A stretch of 7,981 nt of DNA from Sulfitobacter sp. (lineage in GTDB: Bacteria > Pseudomonadota > Alphaproteobacteria > Rhodobacterales > Rhodobacteraceae). The position numbers were made by a program, and so were the translations under genes. Positions 1 to 5,696 of the stretch are shown here, piece after piece. Under the pieces are notes generated by a model that ran no database searches, had not been told where the DNA came from, and was given only the letters and a program-made list of their open reading frames with translations. The stretch covers positions 1-7,981 of the forward strand of contig JAPKCR010000075.1 in assembly GCA_026421135.1 (NCBI GenBank), written 5' to 3'. Positions within the stretch are counted from its first letter, which is position 1; each line of letters begins with the position of its first letter.

Positions 1-209
1 TCCAGCATTTTTTGGGGCGTATCAACCACCTCGAAAAGGGATTTCGTCGCCTTGGTCACCCCCGCATCTGTCGCCTGCGCGCGCAGCGCTACAGCAACCA
101 CCACGGTATAGACATTGGTATGATCCAGCTCGCCTTTGGGTTCGGCGTCAGCTGCCTGAAAGCGGGTAAAGATCTCGCGGATCGTATGATAATCAAGGGG
201 CTTAGCCAT
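1..209 (-). CDS. nth: Endonuclease III, N-terminal part (cut by window edge)
   Basis: This is a bifunctional DNA glycosylase/AP lyase of base excision repair that removes oxidised pyrimidines in the cytoplasm. About 69 residues are visible, starting MAKPLDYHTIREIF. They cover the first helices of the HhH-GPD fold, and the alignment to E. coli Nth runs without gaps through the ELDHTNVYTVVVAVAL stretch, the AQATD motif and the NKAT-like VTKAT segment. The [4Fe-4S] cluster and the catalytic Lys/Asp lie beyond the left edge. The start is chosen by homology: the ribosome-binding site is weak, with only AAGGG just upstream. The Ser of the usual LSAQATD motif is Arg43 here (codon CGC at 83-81). This is unusual because the adjacent Gln (Q41 in E. 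coli) is inserted into the DNA helix. The family assignment is very secure; the effect of the substitution is unknown. The gene is divergent from the Hint gene. Confidence 0.93.
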   Translation of the reverse strand, partial: MAKPLDYHTIREIFTRFQAADAEPKGELDHTNVYTVVVAVALRAQATDAGVTKATKSLFEVVDTPQKML

Positions 210-280
210 AGCCCTTGGTATGGGGGGATTTTGCAATCAGGGCAAGACTGGGTGCATCTAAGGTTTGGCATTTACCTATT

Positions 281-308
281 TTGCACATTCTGGTCGCTAC
301 ACTATGCC
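281..308 (+). promoter_or_regulatory. Weak candidate promoter for the Hint gene
   Basis: The -35-like TTGCAC is separated by 16 bp from the -10-like TATGCC. It lies 59 bp upstream of the Hint start codon. Each hexamer matches the consensus only partly, so this is a guess from position and sequence. Confidence 0.22.
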
Positions 309-333
309 CGAAAGCGTTATTTCTGACGTGAAA

Positions 334-350
334 AAGGGGCAACTGCCCTT
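334..350 (+). promoter_or_regulatory. Small hairpin just upstream of the Hint ribosome-binding site
   Basis: AAGGGGC (334-340) can pair with GCCCTT (345-350) around an AACT loop, giving six pairs and one bulged G. It lies immediately before the purine-rich ribosome-binding region AAGGTGAGG (354-362). It has no U-tract, so it is not a terminator. A role in translation is speculative and the stem is short enough to be chance. Confidence 0.25.
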
Positions 351-366
351 GAGAAGGTGAGGCGCG

Positions 367-996
367 ATGTCGGTTGAAATGATGTTTTCAAGGGTCACCG
401 GATTCGGTCCGGGTGCAATGATCATGACACTGGACGGCGAATTGCCGGTGGAATGGCTGGAATCAGGGGATTACGTCGTTACTCGCGATCATGGTGCGCA
501 ACGGATTTTGACGATCAAGCGGTCGCGGGGGATCGGGCCGGATGGTCTTCCATTGCCTGCCCCACTGCATCTGCGGCCCCGCGAAAGTGCTTCACCCGAA
601 GGGTTGATTGAACCGCTCCGCCTGTCGCCGCATCACAGGGTGCTTGTCGCGTCGCCGCATGTTGCCATCCATTTCGGCCATACCGAAGCAATGGCAGAAA
701 TTGGTGCGATGTCCCGCCGAACGGCACCCCGAATTGAACCGGGCGCACCCACGCTAAGCTATCACCACATCATCACGGAACATCATGAACTGATCATGAC
801 CTGCAGTATTTGGGCGGAAACAACGGGGCGGGAAACGGCTTGGATGCTGGATGTCGCCCCTGAAGTTCAGCGCACCAGCAGGGTCTTTGATGCTGATGCC
901 ACGACCCCGCGCATGTGTCTAACCAATCAAGAGGCGCGATTTCTGCGTGACTTGTTAAGCCCCGAAGAATCGCTTTTGCATCTGCTAGCCGCCTAG
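367..996 (+). CDS. Hint-domain (Hedgehog/intein-type) protein lacking the usual Cys nucleophile
   Basis: The 209-residue protein consists almost entirely of a Hint_2-type domain, as found in many rhodobacterial proteins of unknown function. Visible blocks are an N-terminal GFGPGAMIMTLDGELPVEWL (12-31), SGDYVVTRDHGAQ (33-45), the histidine block LSPHHRVLV (86-94), and a YHHIITEHHELIMTCSIWAE segment (132-151). The last corresponds to the family's YHILxDRHE...ESF region. Family members normally begin this domain with Cys-Phe-x-Pro-Gly-Thr. Here the Cys is Gly12 and the Thr is Ala17, so classical N-S acyl shift or splicing chemistry should not be possible. Other Cys residues (C146, C184) are not at the block A position. 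No signal peptide or membrane segment is seen. The start is supported by AAGGTGAGG directly upstream. The protein's function is unknown. The next gene on the same strand begins 60 bp later with no terminator between them, so co-transcription is possible. Confidence 0.85.
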   Translation: MSVEMMFSRVTGFGPGAMIMTLDGELPVEWLESGDYVVTRDHGAQRILTIKRSRGIGPDGLPLPAPLHLRPRESASPEGLIEPLRLSPHHRVLVASPHVAIHFGHTEAMAEIGAMSRRTAPRIEPGAPTLSYHHIITEHHELIMTCSIWAETTGRETAWMLDVAPEVQRTSRVFDADATTPRMCLTNQEARFLRDLLSPEESLLHLLAA

Positions 997-1056
997 CTGT
1001 TCGTTTGGCGCAAGTTTCGGGTCGCTTGAGCAGGGCGCATTCACTAGTTTGAGGGG

Positions 1057-1929
1057 ATGGAACAGGATATGAACCCCCCGACTCGCGCCCCCGAAGATGG
1101 CTATCATTACGGTGTGATGCGCCGTGCGATCGATTTGATTGATCACGCCTCTGACCCATTGGCGCTTGACCAGATTGCTGCCCAAATGGGCATGAGCGCG
1201 CCGCATTTTCAACGGATATTCTCGCGCTGGGTGGGGGTGTCGCCCAAACGCTATCAACAATACCTGATGCTCGACCACGCCAAGGACTTGTTGCGCGACC
1301 GATTCACCACCCTTGGTGCTGCGCATGAACTGGGATTGTCAGGGTCAGGGCGGCTGCACGATCTTTTCCTGCGATGGGAGGCGATGAGCCCGGGCGAATT
1401 TGCCCGCAAAGGGAGCGGCTTGGAAATTTCGTGGGGATGGTTTGACAGCCCTTTCGGCCCGGCATTGGTGATGGGCACTGATCGCGGCATTTGCGGTCTC
1501 GCGTTCTCAGCCGAGATGGGAGAGGCCGAAGCGATGGCAGATCTGCAACGTCGCTGGCCCGGCGCAACATTCGTTGAAAATCCTGACCTGCTGGGAGGCT
1601 GGGTAAAAACGGCCTTTGGTGCCCAAGATGGCAGCAACGGCAAGGCCCCGATTTACCTGATTGGCGCGCCCTTTCAGATCAAGGTGTGGGAGGCATTGCT
1701 AAGTATCCCGTCGGGCAACGTCACAACTTACTCCGAGATCGCGCAAACCATTGGCACACCAAAAGCCGTGCGTGCCGTGGGAACCGCTGTCGGGCGAAAC
1801 CCGATCAGTTGGCTCATTCCCTGCCACCGCGCCCTGCGCAAATCGGGTGGCTTGGGGGGGTACCATTGGGGGATACCTGTCAAGCGTGCGATGTTGGCCT
1901 ATGAATCCGCCCGAGCCGACGCAGGGTGA
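1057..1929 (+). CDS. AraC-type HTH / methylated-DNA--protein-cysteine methyltransferase fusion
   Basis: The predicted protein repairs O6-alkylguanine by transferring the alkyl group irreversibly to its own cysteine, and it also carries an AraC-type DNA-binding domain. Residues about 15-118 hold two HTH motifs: LDQIAAQMGMSAPHFQRIFS, then the VSPKRYQQYLMLDHAKDLLR region and RWEAMSPGEFA. Residues about 124-285 are the alkyltransferase, with FQIKVWEAL (206-214), TTYSEIA (223-229), RAVGTAVGRNP including the likely Arg finger R239, and the active site PCHR with C256. The layout matches the C-terminal two-thirds of Ada. The N-terminal Zn/Cys domain of Ada, which senses methylphosphotriesters, is absent. 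Two starts are possible: ATG 1057, with GAGGGG abutting it at zero spacing, or ATG 1069, which sits 12 nt from that GAGGGG and right after CAGGAT. ATG 1069 may be the true start and would give 286 residues. It may share a transcript with the Hint gene. Confidence 0.92.
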   Translation: MEQDMNPPTRAPEDGYHYGVMRRAIDLIDHASDPLALDQIAAQMGMSAPHFQRIFSRWVGVSPKRYQQYLMLDHAKDLLRDRFTTLGAAHELGLSGSGRLHDLFLRWEAMSPGEFARKGSGLEISWGWFDSPFGPALVMGTDRGICGLAFSAEMGEAEAMADLQRRWPGATFVENPDLLGGWVKTAFGAQDGSNGKAPIYLIGAPFQIKVWEALLSIPSGNVTTYSEIAQTIGTPKAVRAVGTAVGRNPISWLIPCHRALRKSGGLGGYHWGIPVKRAMLAYESARADAG

Positions 1930-2050
1930 TAGGCGGGTTGGTGCCGATCACCCAAATTCAGCCGGTTTATTGGGAACCAGACCTCGTGTAGGGGGTTAAG
2001 CACTGTATGCCTCGCCCGAACGGGGCCCCAATCAAAGGCAGAAAGAAATT

Positions 2051-2719
2051 ATGACTTTTTCGAAAACTACCATCGCCGTTGCTTTGACCAGTGTTTTGGC
2101 TCTAAGCGCCTGTGAACCTGGCCCAATTGGCGGCAACCCAAATGATCCAAATGCTAAAACTCGCAGTGGTGCCCTGATCGGTGCAGGTGCCGGCGCTGTG
2201 ATCGGTGCCCTGTCGAAAGGCGACGGCAACCGCGCCGATGGTGCGTTGGTTGGTGCTTTGGCCGGTGGTGCAATCGGTGCAGGCGTGGGATACACATTGG
2301 ACAAGCAAGAGGCCGATTTGCGGCGCCAGCTTGACAGTGACGTGATCATCACCAACACCGGCGACCGGTTGATTGTGACACTTCCCCAAGACATTCTGTT
2401 CGCCACAGACAGCACCAGAGTGCAAGCCGGGATGCAGAATGACCTAGCAGCGCTGTCGCGCAACGTGAACATCTACAGCAATTCCACACTGCAGATCATT
2501 GGTCACACAGACAGCGACGGCGATGCAGCCTATAACCAGCAGTTGTCCGAAGGTCGTGCGCGCGCTGTCGCGAGCGTGCTGATCGGCAACGGCGTTCCAA
2601 GTGGCCGTATCCGTTCGGTCGGTCGGGGTGAAAGCCAGCCAATCGCGAGCAACTTGAGCGCTGCTGGCAAGGCGCAGAACCGTCGGGTCGAGATTGTTAT
2701 TCTGCCAAACGCGTCTTAA
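2051..2719 (+). CDS. OmpA-family outer-membrane lipoprotein with glycine-zipper region
   Basis: This is a 222-residue envelope lipoprotein expected to anchor the outer membrane to peptidoglycan (YiaD/Pal-like). A signal peptide ends in the lipobox LSAC with lipidated Cys21. Residues about 38-82 are a glycine-zipper segment made of two similar units, GALIGAGAGAVIGAL and GALVGALAGGAIGAGVG, which probably inserts in or lies against the membrane. Residues about 105-218 are an OmpA_C domain: DILFATDS (114-121), GHTDSDGDAAYN (151-162), LSEGRARAV (165-173) and NRRVEI (210-215). D154 and R169 have the same 15-residue spacing as the diaminopimelate-binding Asp and Arg of Acinetobacter OmpA. The ribosome-binding site is weak (GGCAGAAAGAAATT), but the signal peptide fixes the start. 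A strong terminator follows 22 bp after the stop. No tol genes adjoin it, so it is more likely YiaD-like than Pal itself. Confidence 0.93.
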   Translation: MTFSKTTIAVALTSVLALSACEPGPIGGNPNDPNAKTRSGALIGAGAGAVIGALSKGDGNRADGALVGALAGGAIGAGVGYTLDKQEADLRRQLDSDVIITNTGDRLIVTLPQDILFATDSTRVQAGMQNDLAALSRNVNIYSNSTLQIIGHTDSDGDAAYNQQLSEGRARAVASVLIGNGVPSGRIRSVGRGESQPIASNLSAAGKAQNRRVEIVILPNAS

Positions 2720-2741
2720 CACCTGTCGACTTTAGTATAAG

Positions 2742-2777
2742 AGAGGCCTCGGTAACCACCGGGGCCTCTTGCTTTTT
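2742..2777 (+). terminator. Rho-independent terminator after the OmpA-like lipoprotein gene
   Basis: AGAGGCCTCGGT (2742-2753) pairs with ACCGGGGCCTCT (2758-2769) over 12 bp, with one T-G wobble, around an AACC tetraloop. It is followed by the T-rich tail TTGCTTTTT (2769-2777). It ends transcription of the upstream gene. It also argues that the downstream flavoprotein starts at 2830, because an earlier in-frame ATG at 2776 lies in the T-tract. Confidence 0.93.
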
Positions 2778-2784
2778 GGCAGGT

Positions 2785-2813
2785 TTGCTTCACTTCGAGT
2801 TGCAATATATTCA
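2785..2813 (+). promoter_or_regulatory. Candidate promoter for the FMN reductase-like gene
   Basis: Because a terminator ends at 2777, this gene needs its own promoter in the next 50 bp. TTGCTT (2785-2790) could be a -35. Either TATATT (2806-2811, 15-bp spacer, 5 of 6 matches to TATAAT) or TATTCA (2808-2813, 17-bp spacer) could be the -10. The position is strongly constrained, but the -35 match is poor. A short or leaderless-like 5' UTR would result. Confidence 0.35.
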
Positions 2814-2816
2814 TTT

Positions 2817-2821
2817 AAGGA
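2817..2821 (+). promoter_or_regulatory. Ribosome-binding site deciding the flavoprotein start
   Basis: AAGGA lies 8 nt before the ATG at 2830. It supports that start over the earlier in-frame ATG at 2776, which would add 18 residues with no family resemblance. Confidence 0.75.
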
Positions 2822-2829
2822 TCGTCATT

Positions 2830-3372
2830 ATGGCCAAGCTGAAGCTCATTGGAATTTCCGGATCGTTGCGCAAAGGTTCGACAAATTCCATGTTGTTGGC
2901 CGAGGCGGCCCGGCTTTTTGGCGATTGCGACTATCACGAAGCTGACATTCGTTTTCCGCTTTATGATGCCGACGAGGAGAAGGCGACAGGCGTACCTGCC
3001 TTGGTGCAAAAAACTGCAGATCAAGTTAAAGCAGCCGATGCGGTCCTGATTTCCACGACTGAATATAACAAAGGCCCATCAGGCGTGCTCAAGAACGCGT
3101 TGGACTGGATCAGCCGTGTCGACGGCAACCCGTGGGCAGGCAAGCCGTTGGCCGTTATGTCCGCTGCGGCCGGACGTGCAGGTGGCGAACGTGCGCAGCT
3201 AATATTGCGCAGCTTTATGGTGCCGTTCCGTCCCCGCATTCTGCAAGGGCCGGAAATCCACTTGGCCAACAGCTCTGACGAGTTTGATGACAACGGGCAT
3301 CTGACTGGCGAGATATACGTAAAAGAGCTGACACAATTGATGGAATCGCTGCGCGCCGAATTAAACTGTTAG
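2830..3372 (+). CDS. NADPH-dependent FMN reductase family flavoprotein (ChrR/azoreductase-like)
   Basis: The 180-residue protein is a flavodoxin-fold enzyme of the NADPH-dependent FMN reductase family. Members reduce quinones, chromate, azo dyes or FMN with NAD(P)H in the cytoplasm. The FMN phosphate-binding loop is SGSLRKGSTN (10-19), followed by the typical TTEYNKGPSGVLKNALDW (76-93), which contacts the isoalloxazine ring, and SAAAGRAGG (111-119). Length and motif order match ChrR/YieF/ArsH-like small reductases. The start at 2830 is set by the motif spacing, the AAGGA site and the terminator just upstream. The physiological substrate cannot be read from the sequence; a protective quinone reductase role is a fair guess. 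Its TAG stop interlocks with the TAA stop of the convergent VOC gene within TTAG. Confidence 0.92.
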   Translation: MAKLKLIGISGSLRKGSTNSMLLAEAARLFGDCDYHEADIRFPLYDADEEKATGVPALVQKTADQVKAADAVLISTTEYNKGPSGVLKNALDWISRVDGNPWAGKPLAVMSAAAGRAGGERAQLILRSFMVPFRPRILQGPEIHLANSSDEFDDNGHLTGEIYVKELTQLMESLRAELNC

Positions 3373-3785
3373 ACGATAGGCACGCCAATCTCGATCAGGT
3401 TATTATCGGGATCGCGGACATAAAGCGAGGTTATTGGTCCTGTGGCCCCCGATCGGAGCACGGGGCCTTCTTCAATCGGAATGCCGTGAATGGTTAGATG
3501 CCTGATCCATTCCGCCACTGGGGCGTCCGTCAGAAAGCAAAGATCGGCAGCGCCGGCCGTGGGTTGAGCGGCTCTGGGATGGAATTCGCGTCCCTTTTGA
3601 TGCAGGTTGATCTTGGATTGCCCAAACCGAAGCGCCCATCGTTTGCTGCCATCGGCAACTTCAAATTGTTGGCCACGCATGCCCAATACCTGCGCGTAGA
3701 ACCGGACAGTTTCTGGAATGCTTGTAACCGTCAAAACAAAGTGGTCCAATTCCCTTACGCGACATTGAATATCTGATGCCTGCAT
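3369..3785 (-). CDS. VOC-superfamily (glyoxalase/dioxygenase-fold) protein
   Basis: This is a 138-residue single-domain member of the vicinal oxygen chelate superfamily, probably a metal-dependent enzyme. Two beta-alpha-beta-beta-beta modules are visible. The first begins LDHFVLTVTSIPETVRFY (13-30) and ends RFGQSKINLHQKG (53-65). The second begins ADLCFLTDAPVAEWI (80-94) and ends ITSLYVRDPDNNLIEI (118-133). Likely metal ligands are H15, H62 and E132. The pattern resembles the small VOC proteins often annotated as glyoxalase or extradiol dioxygenase-like, but the substrate is unknown. The start is the ATG complementary to 3783-3785, with GGGGAA 5 nt upstream; the reading frame extends further upstream but lacks family similarity there. 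It is divergent from the hydratase gene by only 24 bp and convergent on the flavoprotein gene with a 4-nt overlap. Confidence 0.9.
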   Translation of the reverse strand: MQASDIQCRVRELDHFVLTVTSIPETVRFYAQVLGMRGQQFEVADGSKRWALRFGQSKINLHQKGREFHPRAAQPTAGAADLCFLTDAPVAEWIRHLTIHGIPIEEGPVLRSGATGPITSLYVRDPDNNLIEIGVPIV

Positions 3786-3809
3786 GAAGTTTCCCCAAAG
3801 CCTTTCTTG

Positions 3810-4607
3810 ATGGATACTGCGCCTATGACAGAACAACGTAAACAGGACGTAATGGACCCTGCCCGCGCGGCGGCATTTTCTGCCACCTTGGGGCACGATG
3901 CAGCAATTACTGCGGGCGACGCGCTACCTCCGTTCTTTCATCATCTGTATTTCTGGGAACCGGAACCACCAACTGCGTTGGGGCGTGACGGTCATCCAAA
4001 GGTGGGCGGTTTGATCCCTGATATGGGATTGCCGCGTCGGATGTGGGCAGGTGGTCGGCTGACATTTCATGGCCCCCTCAAGGCGGGCATCACAGCTGAA
4101 AAGCACACGGTTTGTGAAAGCCATCGGCGCAAGGAAGGTCGCAGTGGGCCGTTGGGATTTGTCACGCTGCGCCACGAGATTTGGCAAGAGGGCGCGCTGA
4201 GTACAACCGAATGGCAAGACCTCGTGTACCGCGAGGATGCAGATCCTACTGCACCTAAGCCGATCCCACCCGTTGCCCGGACAGATGCCGAGACGGCCGA
4301 GGGCGCGGCTTTCAACTCGACCTTGCTGTTTCGCTATTCTGCACTGACATTTAATGGCCATCGCATCCACTATGATCTGGCCTATGCTCGGGACATCGAA
4401 GGGTACGATGGATTGGTTGTTCACGGACCGCTTTTGGCGCAACTGCTTATGCTAAAAGCGCAAGCGGAGCTCGGGCCGTTGACAGAATTCAGTTTTCGCG
4501 CGACTTCGCCCCTGATGGATCACGAAACCGCCACGCTGTGCAGAAACGGCCGCGACCTGTGGGTGCAAGGGCCAGATGGGCGGCAATGCATGGTGGCAAC
4601 CGCCTAG
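3810..4607 (+). CDS. Double-hotdog (MaoC/HTD2-like) acyl-CoA hydratase, mesaconyl-C4-CoA hydratase-like
   Basis: The 265-residue protein has two hotdog domains of the FAS1-like dehydratase/MaoC type. It probably hydrates or dehydrates a CoA thioester. The N-terminal domain (about 20-140) contains RRMWAGGRLTFHGPLKAG (76-93). The C-terminal domain (about 170-262) carries the hydratase signature RYSALTFNGHRIHYDLAYA (175-193) and YDGLVVHGPLLAQLL (199-213). In the HTD2/Meh branch the Asp of canonical MaoC (GDxNPLH) is replaced, and here N182 stands five residues before H187. Chloroflexus mesaconyl-C4-CoA hydratase and mitochondrial HTD2 are the closest named relatives I recognise. No CoA transferase or lyase gene adjoins it, so the substrate is open. 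The start could be ATG 3810, ATG 3825, or even TTG 3807; no strong ribosome-binding site decides. The stop overlaps that of the convergent FAD gene in CTAG. Confidence 0.85.
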   Translation: MDTAPMTEQRKQDVMDPARAAAFSATLGHDAAITAGDALPPFFHHLYFWEPEPPTALGRDGHPKVGGLIPDMGLPRRMWAGGRLTFHGPLKAGITAEKHTVCESHRRKEGRSGPLGFVTLRHEIWQEGALSTTEWQDLVYREDADPTAPKPIPPVARTDAETAEGAAFNSTLLFRYSALTFNGHRIHYDLAYARDIEGYDGLVVHGPLLAQLLMLKAQAELGPLTEFSFRATSPLMDHETATLCRNGRDLWVQGPDGRQCMVATA

Positions 4608-5635
4608 AGATTGTCTGTAACCCGAAAGCCGTCAGGAATGGTATCGCGCCCGTCCAACATCAGGTCTGCCATTACTTCGGCGATCTTTGGGGCCATGCCG
4701 AATCCTATCTTGAATCCCCCGTTGGCGATGAAATGATTGGGTCTGTCGGGCCAAGCACCCAGCATCGGTGCGCGACTATGACTCCGAGGGCGCAAGCCTG
4801 CCCAACGTTCAATAACCTGCGCTTTGGCCAAAGCCGGAACAGCGGCACGGGCCTTTGCGATGACATCATCCAGTTGCGCATCGGTTTCATCGGCGCTGTC
4901 AAAATACCGTTCGGTTGTTGATCCAACGGCGACAGTGCCATCGCTGTGCGGGATGATGTGAACGCCATTGGCAAACAACTGTGGCAATCCTCGGGCATCA
5001 TGGGCCAATAGCGCGGCCTGCCCCTTTTCCCCCGCACCGACGACACGGTCATAGATCGCTGACATATCTTGCAACCCTGCCACCCCTGTCGCCCACAGAA
5101 CTTGTCCTTGATCAGTACCATCGGCCTGGACTGCGACGCCTTTTGCGTGCAACGCCATGGCCAACGCGTTGCACGCATGGCGGGGGTGTATCAGCGCGCT
5201 TAGGGTGTCGTAGATTAACCAACCTGTCGGGCTTGCTGGTTCCCAATCAGTGCCCGTGGATTGGACAACTTGCCAGACGGCGTTGTCTTGCCAAAACTCT
5301 TGCGCCGTTTCTGCGCGAAGGTGCGCTAGTTCCACGCCGCGGTCATTCAGGATCGGTTGCAACCGGCCTTTGCGCGCATAGCCTGATTGCTGACCACCGA
5401 CCGCTTCGACCTCGCTCCAAAAGTTTTCTGCCTTCAGAAGGCTATCCAGTTGAAACGCTTTCTTTGCGTTCCATTTTTCGGGAACATGCGGGGCCAATGC
5501 ACCAACAATCCCGCCGCTGCTGCCAGAAGCGGGCCCAAAGGGGTCGATCACCTGAACCGCCGCCCCGCGTTTAACGCAAGCCCACGCCACCGAAAGGCCA
5601 AAAATCCCAGCACCCCGTATCGTGATTTCGGCCAT
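4604..5635 (-). CDS. FAD-dependent oxidoreductase, DAO family; candidate split MnmC oxidase domain
   Basis: This 343-residue DAO-type flavoprotein (glycine oxidase/D-amino-acid dehydrogenase/MnmC C-domain fold) oxidises a C-N bond of an amine. The N-terminal Rossmann motif is GAGIFG (8-13), with acidic D31 at the end of beta-2 and SGSSGGIVGALAP (37-49) contacting FAD. The C-terminal end has the family's WAGLRPRSHSRAPMLG segment and a GGFKIGFGMAPKIAEV helix. The start is fixed by the flavin motif and by GAGGA 6 nt before the ATG; the open frame continues about 350 bp upstream but without homology. Its neighbour mnmD is divergent, 61 bp away. In E. coli MnmC, a methyltransferase and a DAO oxidase are fused, and the oxidase turns cmnm5U into nm5U. 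This gene may encode that oxidase as a separate protein. Glycine oxidase (ThiO) or D-amino-acid dehydrogenase are alternatives. Confidence 0.85.
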   Translation of the reverse strand: MAEITIRGAGIFGLSVAWACVKRGAAVQVIDPFGPASGSSGGIVGALAPHVPEKWNAKKAFQLDSLLKAENFWSEVEAVGGQQSGYARKGRLQPILNDRGVELAHLRAETAQEFWQDNAVWQVVQSTGTDWEPASPTGWLIYDTLSALIHPRHACNALAMALHAKGVAVQADGTDQGQVLWATGVAGLQDMSAIYDRVVGAGEKGQAALLAHDARGLPQLFANGVHIIPHSDGTVAVGSTTERYFDSADETDAQLDDVIAKARAAVPALAKAQVIERWAGLRPRSHSRAPMLGAWPDRPNHFIANGGFKIGFGMAPKIAEVMADLMLDGRDTIPDGFRVTDNL

Positions 5636-5696
5636 TGCCAATCCTCGCCCTTTTTGCGCAGTGTTTTCGAAAGTTGAGATAGCACAAGGCCACGTC
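5636..5696. promoter_or_regulatory. Short divergent promoter region between the FAD gene and mnmD
   Basis: Both start codons face outward from this 61-bp gap, so the two promoters must overlap or lie inside the opposing genes. It contains GAGGA (5642-5646 on the minus strand) for the FAD gene and AAGG (5686-5689) for mnmD, 7 nt before its ATG. An 8-bp palindrome TTTCGAAA (5665-5672) sits in the middle. A weak plus-strand candidate is TTGCGC (5654-5659) with GAGATA (5676-5681, 16-bp spacer). No promoter is convincing. Confidence 0.4.

Larger units (their letters stand above)
210..366. other. Divergent intergenic region between nth and the Hint gene
   Basis: This 157-bp gap must hold the promoters for both flanking genes. 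On the plus strand TTGCAC (281-286) and TATGCC (303-308) are 16 bp apart and form a weak sigma70-like candidate. I see no convincing operator and no SOS-type GAAC/GTTC direct repeat. A small hairpin precedes the Hint ribosome-binding site and is listed separately. Confidence 0.4.

Noticed and set aside
12..326. Plus-strand open frame of 104 codons at the left edge
   Set aside because: It is antisense to the clearly recognisable nth coding sequence and has no family resemblance.
210..366. SOS (LexA) box upstream of the repair genes
   Set aside because: No GTTC-N7-GTTC or GAAC-N7-GAAC pattern was found here or in the gap before the alkyltransferase gene.
794..1326. Minus-strand open frames (794-1159 and 985-1326) across the Hint/alkyltransferase junction
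   Set aside because: They overlap two well-supported plus-strand genes, and their translations look like frame shadows rich in Arg, His and Pro.
2003..2032. GC-rich inverted repeat (CCCG AA CGGG) before the OmpA-like gene, considered as a terminator for the alkyltransferase gene
   Set aside because: Only about 4 bp pair and no T-tract follows.
2165..2295. Glycine-rich repeats considered as a DNA tandem repeat
   Set aside because: The similarity is at protein level (glycine zipper); the DNA units differ too much to be a recent tandem duplication.
2776..2829. Earlier in-frame ATG for the FMN reductase-like gene
   Set aside because: It lies in the T-tract of the terminator, adds 18 residues unlike the family, and lacks a ribosome-binding site. 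ATG 2830 has AAGGA at proper spacing.
3924..4442. Minus-strand open frame of 172 codons
   Set aside because: It is antisense to the double-hotdog hydratase with its intact signature motifs, and no independent domain is visible.
4981..5574. Plus-strand open frame of 197 codons
   Set aside because: It is antisense to the FAD oxidoreductase, whose motifs are continuous on the minus strand. The antisense translation shows no recognisable domain.
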